Source of the DNA: an uncultured Actinomycetes bacterium | Lineage (GTDB): Bacteria; Actinomycetota; Actinomycetes; S36-B12 | Direction of reading: 5' to 3' | Assembly: GCA_903960135.1 (NCBI GenBank) | Contig: CAJBZP010000092.1 | Span: forward strand, 1-37,767 | DNA length: 37,767 nucleotides | In this document: piece after piece, positions 32,337-37,767 of the stretch | Layout of the letters: every line of letters starts with the position of its first letter | Position numbering within the stretch: the first letter of the stretch is position 1 | The notes under the pieces: generated by a model | Database searches by the model: none | The model's input: only the letters and a program-made list of their open reading frames with translations | Told to the model about the DNA's origin: nothing | Translations under genes and position numbers: made by a program

Positions 32337-33533
32337 TCAGGCTTTAGGCACGCGCAGCAACAGCGCATCACCTTGGCCGCCACCGCCGCAGAGCGCCGCC
32401 GCACCGGTGCCACCACCGCGTCGCTGTAGTTCCAGTGCTAGGTGCAAGACAATTCGGGCACCGGACATACCGACCGGGTGTCCTACCGCAATCGCACCAC
32501 CATTGACGTTGACCTTGTCGGCTGAAACTCCTAGTGCTTTACTCGACACCACCCCGACTGCAGCAAACGCCTCGTTGATTTCGAGCAGATCTAGATCGCT
32601 GACCGCAATGCCCTCACGCTGACAGGCCTTGATGATGGCGTTGGCCGGCTGCTCCTGAAGTGAGGCATCCGGGCCAGCCACCACCCCGTGGCTGCCGATT
32701 TCGGCGAGCCAGGTTAGACCGAGCTCATTGGCTTTCTTCTTGCTCATGACGACAACCGCGCAGGCGCCGTCGGAGATCTGCGATGCACTACCGGCGGTGA
32801 TAGTGCCGTCCTTGCTGAATGCCGGACGCAGGGCAGCCAACGACTCGGCCGTAGTGTCGGCGCGCACACCTTCATCGGCACTGAAAATTATCGGGTCGCC
32901 TTTGCGCTGCTTGATTTGCACGGGCGTGATCTCGTCATCGAATATCCCTTTGATTTGTGCCGCCGCGGCTCGCTGGTGAGATGCGGCCGAAAAAGCATCC
33001 TGCTCCGCGCGAGTTAAGTCATAGCGCGAGTTGTGATTTTCGGTGCTCTCCCCCATTCCGCACTGATCAAATGCACAGGTGAGTGCGTCGTAGGCCATCG
33101 AATCGACCATGGTCCAATCGCCGTACTTGATGCCCTCACGCGACCCAAGCAGCAGGTGGGGTGCATTTGTCATTGACTCCATGCCACCGGCCACGATGCA
33201 GTCAAACTCACCGGCCCGGATCAACTGGTCGGCAAGGGCAATGGCGTCGATCCCCGAGAGGCAAACCTTGTTGATCAGCAACGATGGCACGTTCATGCTG
33301 ATGCCGCCCTTGACCGCCGCTTGCCGCGCCGGCATTTGGCCCGCACCGGCTTGCAGCACCTGCCCCATGATCACGTAGTCGACCTGCTCCGGTGCCACCC
33401 CGGCCCGCTCCAGGGCGCCCTTGATTGCGAGGCCACCTAGATCGGTGCTGCTAAATGACTTTAAGGAGCCAAGTAGTCGACCAATAGGCGTCCGTGCCCC
33501 GGCCACGATTACTGAACCATTGTCAAGCGACAT
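32337..33533 (-). CDS. Acetyl-CoA C-acetyltransferase (thiolase)
   Basis: A 398-aa biosynthetic-type thiolase condensing two acetyl-CoA to acetoacetyl-CoA, or the reverse. Motifs are [11 protein letters not shown] with the nucleophilic Cys (about 88), [30 protein letters not shown] with the catalytic His, and [10 protein letters not shown] with the second Cys near the C-terminus. The ATG has a good Shine-Dalgarno (AAGGAG). It is operonic with meaB and divergent from the epimerase gene. With Ccr nearby it could supply the C4 unit for ethylmalonyl-CoA or polyhydroxybutyrate-type metabolism. Confidence 0.93.
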   Translation of the reverse strand: MSLDNGSVIVAGARTPIGRLLGSLKSFSSTDLGGLAIKGALERAGVAPEQVDYVIMGQVLQAGAGQMPARQAAVKGGISMNVPSLLINKVCLSGIDAIALADQLIRAGEFDCIVAGGMESMTNAPHLLLGSREGIKYGDWTMVDSMAYDALTCAFDQCGMGESTENHNSRYDLTRAEQDAFSAASHQRAAAAQIKGIFDDEITPVQIKQRKGDPIIFSADEGVRADTTAESLAALRPAFSKDGTITAGSASQISDGACAVVVMSKKKANELGLTWLAEIGSHGVVAGPDASLQEQPANAIIKACQREGIAVSDLDLLEINEAFAAVGVVSSKALGVSADKVNVNGGAIAVGHPVGMSGARIVLHLALELQRRGGGTGAAALCGGGGQGDALLLRVPKA

Positions 33534-33593
33534 GCGGGCTCCTTAAACTCATCCGGGTAAGCGGTTTGACCTCGGGAATGCGACCATTGGACT

Positions 33594-34091
33594 ATGCCGA
33601 CACATTCTACGAATCCGACCGCCCCGACACATCCGGCCCCAGCAGAAGTGACACCGGCGGGTCTCCCGGGCGAAGCACTGCTCACCCAGGTAGACCACGT
33701 GGGCTTCGCGGTGCCCGATCTTGACGCGGCCAAGGAGTTTTATGCCAGGGTATTTGGCCTGCAAGTCGTGCACGAGGAGGTCAACGAGGCTCAGGGCGTG
33801 CGGGAGGCGATGCTTGGTGTCGGCGATAGCTGCATCCAATTACTCGCACCGCTGACCCCCGAATCAACCATTGCCAAATTCATCGACCGGTCCGGACCGG
33901 GGATCCAACAGGTGGCGTACCGGGTTACCGACGTGCGCGCTGTTGCCACCACCTTGCGTGCCCGCGGGGTCCGGGTGCTCTACGAGGAGCCCAAAATTGG
34001 CACCGCGGGCTCCCTCGTGAACTTCGTCCACCCCAAAGACTGCGGCGGGGTCCTGATCGAGCTCGTGCAACCCGCCAACGCAAAGACCTAG
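33594..34091 (+). CDS. mce: Methylmalonyl-/ethylmalonyl-CoA epimerase
   Basis: A 165-aa VOC-fold metalloenzyme that inverts the C2 configuration of methylmalonyl-CoA (and ethylmalonyl-CoA). The core begins at about residue 30: QVDHVGFAVPDLDAAKEFY with the metal His, then GVGDSCIQLLAP, GPGIQQVAYRVTD, and the C-terminal GGVLIELVQ with the metal Glu. The N-terminal 28 residues are Pro/Thr-rich and not part of the fold. GACCAT lies 6 nt before the ATG. It is followed 89 nt later by ccr on the same strand, supporting a shared pathway. Confidence 0.93.
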   Translation: MPTHSTNPTAPTHPAPAEVTPAGLPGEALLTQVDHVGFAVPDLDAAKEFYARVFGLQVVHEEVNEAQGVREAMLGVGDSCIQLLAPLTPESTIAKFIDRSGPGIQQVAYRVTDVRAVATTLRARGVRVLYEEPKIGTAGSLVNFVHPKDCGGVLIELVQPANAKT

Positions 34092-34180
34092 TTGGCCAAT
34101 AGTCAGGGCCTTGACCCCCAATAGGTTGCTAATAGTGGGCTGGTGAGGCACCCGGAAGCGACCTCTGACATTCTTTCTCG

Positions 34181-35518
34181 ATGCAATCCCTCATTGATGC
34201 CATAGCTCAAGGGGCACCCAGCGCTGACTTCGCGGCACTGCCGGTGCCGGATTCATATCGCGCCATCACCGTGCACAAGGACGAGGCCAACATGTTCGAG
34301 GGCCTGGCCTCCCGTGACAAAGACCCGCGCCTGTCCCTCCATCTCGATGACGTCCCCGTGCCTGACCTGGCGCCGGGTGAGGCGCTCATTGCCGTTATGG
34401 CCTCCAGCATCAACTACAACACGGTGTGGACCTCAATTTTCGAACCGGTCTCAACATTTGGCTTCCTTGAGCGGTACGGAAAGTTGAATCCGTATGCGAA
34501 GCGCCATGACCTGCCCTATCACATCATCGGCTCTGACGCGGCCGGCGTGGTGCTCCGCACCGGGCCCGGAGTGCACCTTTGGCAAGCCGGCGACGAGGTC
34601 GTTGCCCACTGCCTAAGTGTCGAACTGGAATCCCCACTCGGTCACAACGACACCATGCTGGATCCCGAGCAGCGCATCTGGGGCTTTGAAACAAACTTTG
34701 GCGGCCTAGCCGAACTGGCTATCGTCAAATCGAATCAACTGCTGCCAAAACCCGCGCACCTGACCTGGGAGGAAGCCGCAGCCCCCGGGCTCGTCAACTC
34801 CACCGCTTATCGCCAACTGGTTTCACGTAACGGGGCTGGCATGAAGCAGGGCGATGTAGTTCTCATCTGGGGCGCATCCGGAGGGCTTGGCTCATACGCC
34901 ACGCAATACGCGCTAAACGGCGGGGCGACTCCGGTTTGCGTGGTATCCAGCCCGCAGAAAGCACAAATCTGCCGGGACCTAGGTGCGGACTTGATAATCG
35001 ATCGCTCGGCTGAGGATTATCGCTTCTGGAAGGACGAAAACACCCAAGACCCAAAGGAGTGGCAACGCCTAGGCAAAAGGATTCGTGAGCTAACCGGTGG
35101 CGACGACGTCGATATCGTCTTTGAGCATCCCGGCCGTGAAACCTTCGGCGCCAGTGTCTATGTGGCTCGAAAAGGCGGCACTATCGTGACCTGCGCGTCT
35201 ACCTCGGGATATATGCATGAATACGACAACCGCTATTTGTGGATGAACCTTAAGCGAATTATCGGTAGCCACTTCGCTAATTACCGTGAGGCTTACGAAG
35301 CCAATCGGATGGTCGCCCGCGGAATGATCCACCCCACACTTTCGAAGACATTTAGTCTCGAAGATGCCGGTGCGGCCGCATATGAAGTTCATCGCAACCT
35401 TCACCAGGGCAAGGTCGGCGTACTTTGTCTGGCACCGCAGGCAGGACTTGGAGTCAGTGACCCCGAACTTCGGGCCAAGCACCTCGCCAAGATCAATCGC
35501 TTTAGTGGATCCAACTGA
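34181..35518 (+). CDS. ccr: Crotonyl-CoA carboxylase/reductase
   Basis: An NADPH-dependent MDR enzyme that reductively carboxylates crotonyl-CoA to ethylmalonyl-CoA. The 445-aa length is standard. Residues for CO2 binding known from the Kitasatospora enzyme (Asn81, Phe170, Glu171, His365) are all present here with an offset of one: Asn80 in INYNTVWTS, Phe169-Glu170 in WGFETNFGG, and His364 in IIGSHFANYRE. The nucleotide site is WGASGGLGSYA (230-240). It should thus be a true carboxylase, not just a reductase. The other hallmark enzymes (ethylmalonyl-CoA mutase, methylsuccinyl-CoA dehydrogenase) are not in the window. Confidence 0.95.
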   Translation: MQSLIDAIAQGAPSADFAALPVPDSYRAITVHKDEANMFEGLASRDKDPRLSLHLDDVPVPDLAPGEALIAVMASSINYNTVWTSIFEPVSTFGFLERYGKLNPYAKRHDLPYHIIGSDAAGVVLRTGPGVHLWQAGDEVVAHCLSVELESPLGHNDTMLDPEQRIWGFETNFGGLAELAIVKSNQLLPKPAHLTWEEAAAPGLVNSTAYRQLVSRNGAGMKQGDVVLIWGASGGLGSYATQYALNGGATPVCVVSSPQKAQICRDLGADLIIDRSAEDYRFWKDENTQDPKEWQRLGKRIRELTGGDDVDIVFEHPGRETFGASVYVARKGGTIVTCASTSGYMHEYDNRYLWMNLKRIIGSHFANYREAYEANRMVARGMIHPTLSKTFSLEDAGAAAYEVHRNLHQGKVGVLCLAPQAGLGVSDPELRAKHLAKINRFSGSN

Positions 35519-35526
35519 AGAACGCT

Positions 35527-35532
35527 TAACAT
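35527..35532 (+). promoter_or_regulatory. Probable -10 box of acyltransferase gene
   Basis: TAACAT six nt before ATG 35539, immediately after the ccr stop; consistent with a leaderless transcript separate from ccr. Confidence 0.35.
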
Positions 35533-35538
35533 CAGCAC

Positions 35539-37407
35539 ATGAGCACCGCCGTGACTCCTGCCATGCCGTGGCAGGTGCGCCGAGCCGGCTCGCCTTTGGG
35601 CTATCTCCCTGGGCTTGATGGCATTCGCGCCCTAGCTGTCATCGGTGTGCTGCTTTATCACGGTGATGTCGGCGGGCTGCGAGGTGGATTTCTCGGGGTC
35701 GACGTCTTCTTCGTTCTCAGCGGGTTCCTCATTACGTCAATCATCCTTGAGGAGTTCAACAAGTGCGGGCGCATTGACTTTAAACAGTTCTATCTAGGAC
35801 GTGCTCGGCGCCTCCTGCCAGCGTTGGTTCTGATGTTGATTGTCGTCGGAATAGCCACTGCTATCTTCTACCGCGATGCAGCCCACCAATTCGCCAGTGA
35901 TGCACTTGCCTCAATCTTCTACGTAAACAACTGGTGGTACATCTTCGCTGACCAGTCATACTTTGCGTTCACCGGCCGACCCCCATTCCTAAAGCACCTG
36001 TGGTCACTTTCAGTCGAAGAGCAGTTCTATTTGATTTGGCCGGCAATCGCCTACCTATGCGTACGAAAGTTCGGCCGCCGCGGAGTAGCCATACTCGCCG
36101 CAGTCGTTGCACTGCTGTCAACCGCGTGGATGCTCTACCTCACTATCGCAAATGGTTACCCCGATGTCGCGGATCCCAGCCGCGCCTACTTCGGCACCGA
36201 TTCACATATCTCAGGACTACTTGTCGGAGCGCTGCTAGCCACCTTCTGGCGCCCCGCGCGCATGACCGCGGTCATGCCGAAAAGCGCTCGGATCCTCGGC
36301 ACCACGATTGGCGTCCTGGCCTTCGCGGCCATCATCTGGGTATTTGTCGCGGCCGGCGAGTTCAGTCCGTGGCTTTATCGGGGTGGCTTTTTTGGGATAG
36401 CCATTGTCACGGCGGTTCTCATTGCCAGTTCAACCCATCCGGGGTTGCCACTTGGTCGCTGGGTTGGCTCACAGCCATGGCGTTATATCGGGCAGCGCTC
36501 CTACGGTCTTTATCTTTGGCATTGGCCGATCTTCATGGTCACCCGACCCATGCTAGATGTCGCGCTCGATGGTCCCGCCCTGCTGGCCCTGAGGTTGGCA
36601 TTGACATTTGCGATTGCTGAGGCCAGCTTTAGATTCATCGAGCTACCCATTCGCCGTGGGGTAATCGATCGATGGGTGCACTCTTGGCGAGAATCCACCG
36701 GACCTGATCGACAACGCCTGACTCGAATCGGCGTGCGGGTGGCCGTGTGGTCAAGCGTTGGCGTCGTGGCCCTTGGTGCCGCTTTGGCAACTGCCGAAGT
36801 CGCGGTCGCCCCCGATGTTGTGGCCGCCATCGAGGACGGGCAGCCTGGCACCACCGAGGTCACCTTTGACGACACCCCGATTCCGGATGGCAGCGCAATT
36901 CCGGCTCCCAGCACGCCTTCGTCTCCAACGCCAACCCCTGATCTTGGCCCGGCCAGCGCCATCGGCGATTCCGTGCTGCTCGGCGCCCGAAGCGCGGTCA
37001 AGGAAGCGATACCGGGAATCCGGGTCGACGCATCGGTAGCTCGGATGCCCGGTGCATTTATCGGCGATATTCGGGCGCTAGTCGCGGCGGAGAAACTCGC
37101 TCCGGTTGTCGTAATCCACCCCGGCACCAATGGCGTACTAACCGAGAAGATGTTGCGAAATATGCTCGATCAACTCACCGGGTATTCCCGGGTCGTCGTG
37201 GTGAATGCAGATGTCCCAAGGGTTTGGCGCGACCCGAATAACGAGGTTGTCGCCCAGGTCGTACCTGACTACCCAAATGCCGTCATCGCCGATTGGTTTA
37301 CGGCAAGTACCGGTAAGCGCGACTACTTCGTCTCTGATGGGGTACACCTAACGGCGAAGGGGGCCGCAGCGTACGCCAAGGTCATTAAGGAAGCGACCGG
37401 TCTATAG
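35539..37407 (+). CDS. OafA-like membrane acyltransferase with SGNH domain
   Basis: A 622-aa protein. The N-terminal 390 residues form an acyltransferase-3 membrane domain of about ten or eleven spans, with GYLPGLDGIRALAVIGVLLYH (catalytic His), FLGVDVFFVLSGFLIT and LGRARRLLPAL. A Pro/Ser/Thr-rich linker (about 450-475) leads to an extracytoplasmic SGNH-type domain (about 474-622) with AIGDSVLLGA (Ser), HPGTNG (Gly/Asn block) and DGVHLTAKGAAAYA (Asp-His pair). Such fusions O-acetylate cell-surface polysaccharides or peptidoglycan. The acceptor here is unknown. Confidence 0.92.
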   Translation: MSTAVTPAMPWQVRRAGSPLGYLPGLDGIRALAVIGVLLYHGDVGGLRGGFLGVDVFFVLSGFLITSIILEEFNKCGRIDFKQFYLGRARRLLPALVLMLIVVGIATAIFYRDAAHQFASDALASIFYVNNWWYIFADQSYFAFTGRPPFLKHLWSLSVEEQFYLIWPAIAYLCVRKFGRRGVAILAAVVALLSTAWMLYLTIANGYPDVADPSRAYFGTDSHISGLLVGALLATFWRPARMTAVMPKSARILGTTIGVLAFAAIIWVFVAAGEFSPWLYRGGFFGIAIVTAVLIASSTHPGLPLGRWVGSQPWRYIGQRSYGLYLWHWPIFMVTRPMLDVALDGPALLALRLALTFAIAEASFRFIELPIRRGVIDRWVHSWRESTGPDRQRLTRIGVRVAVWSSVGVVALGAALATAEVAVAPDVVAAIEDGQPGTTEVTFDDTPIPDGSAIPAPSTPSSPTPTPDLGPASAIGDSVLLGARSAVKEAIPGIRVDASVARMPGAFIGDIRALVAAEKLAPVVVIHPGTNGVLTEKMLRNMLDQLTGYSRVVVVNADVPRVWRDPNNEVVAQVVPDYPNAVIADWFTASTGKRDYFVSDGVHLTAKGAAAYAKVIKEATGL

Positions 37408-37460
37408 AGAACCACGATCATTGGGATACCCAGTTTGCGTCAACTAGTTTTTTGGGGTTG

Positions 37461-37767
37461 GTGGTGGGTCGGCGGCTACGTATTTTGGCGGACGAGCATT
37501 GTCATCATGTGACTGTGCGTTGTAACAATCGGGATTTTTTATTGCACCGCAGCCAGTGCCGTGATGTGCTACTCGGGGCGGTTTTTCGGGCTAAGGCCAG
37601 GTATCACTTTCACGTGTATGGGGTGTGCGTGATGAGTAATCATGTTCACTATCTGATCGCCCCGAAAGTCGCCTCGGAGTTACCGAAAATCATGCAGGCG
37701 ATCAATTGGTATTCGGCGATGTGTATGAACCGGATCCTTAAACGTAAGGGCCACTTCTGGGAAGCCC
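37461..37767 (+). CDS. IS200/RAYT-like (Y1) transposase, truncated by window end
   Basis: An open frame running off the window. It reads VVGRRLRILADEHCHHVTVRCNNRDFLLH and later VYGVCVMSNHVHYLIAPK, then INWYSAMCMNRILKRKGHFWEA. The HVT-R-NR start, the NHVH metal-binding HUH motif and the N-x-x-x-x-x-x-G-HFWE segment are those of Y1 transposases of the REP-associated (RAYT) branch. The catalytic Tyr would lie beyond the edge. GTG 37461 is chosen; TTG 37458, seven nt after TAGTTT, is an alternative. It was absent from the ORF track because it has no ATG or stop. Confidence 0.85.
   Translation, partial: MVGRRLRILADEHCHHVTVRCNNRDFLLHRSQCRDVLLGAVFRAKARYHFHVYGVCVMSNHVHYLIAPKVASELPKIMQAINWYSAMCMNRILKRKGHFWEA

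Noticed and set aside
1-37767. tRNA, rRNA or prophage genes
   Set aside because: The intergenic gaps are short and none shows a tRNA-like cloverleaf or rRNA sequence; no phage structural or integrase genes are seen.

Overview
The window looks like a chromosomal segment of a moderately high-GC actinobacterium. The evidence is a GlgE-type glycogen operon, a DUF3417-type glycogen phosphorylase, an actinobacterial SOS box (TCGAAC-N4-GTTCGA) in front of a SAV_6107-type HEPN gene and dnaE2, a DUF3040 protein, and a block that resembles the mycobacterial Rv3030-Rv3039c neighbourhood. Genes are packed tightly, with many 4-nt ATGA/GTGA overlaps and several overlapping convergent ends. Many first genes of transcription units have a TANNNT-like -10 box only 6-8 nt before the start codon, which suggests leaderless transcription. 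The exact lineage cannot be told from sequence alone.

Layout. 1-320: a small unrecognised gene (59 codons, minus strand) with a hairpin terminator. 466-5678: rnhB, a DUF3048 lipoprotein, a split RDD membrane protein pair, a secreted lipase-like hydrolase, a MaoC-type hydratase and a DUF3040 protein. 5763-11044: a DNA-damage mutagenesis cassette (HEPN gene, dnaE2, dinB) behind a perfect LexA box. 11098-13103: a copper-linked envelope set (small membrane protein, YcnI, CopC). 13163-20356: methyltransferase, GH57 branching enzyme, hexapeptide acyltransferase, GT4 glucosyltransferase, an AbiEi/DUF559-like gene flanked by REP-like palindromes, a second methyltransferase and an enoyl-CoA hydratase. 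This order recalls the mycobacterial methylglucose lipopolysaccharide locus. 20415-29886: glycogen metabolism (glgX, glgP, glgE, glgB), with a second copy of the small unrecognised gene between glgP and glgE. 29913-31396: CnoX-like thioredoxin and a cysteine-free Rrf2 regulator. 31389-35518: meaB, thiolase, methylmalonyl/ethylmalonyl-CoA epimerase and crotonyl-CoA carboxylase/reductase. 35539-37407: an acyltransferase fused to an SGNH domain. 37461-end: a truncated IS200/RAYT-like transposase.

How they work together. Two alpha-glucan systems sit side by side: storage glycogen (GlgE/GlgB build, GlgP/GlgX degrade) and a probable methylated/acylated glucan pathway. The thiolase, Ccr, epimerase and MeaB genes are consistent with acetyl-CoA assimilation through ethylmalonyl-CoA or with methylmalonyl-CoA metabolism, but no mutase is in the window. 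The most unusual item is the duplicated small gene at 94-273 (-) and 25352-25525 (+). It was missed by the ORF track because it is under 60 codons. The two copies share a protein core, a 3' block and a similar terminator hairpin, and no family is recognised.
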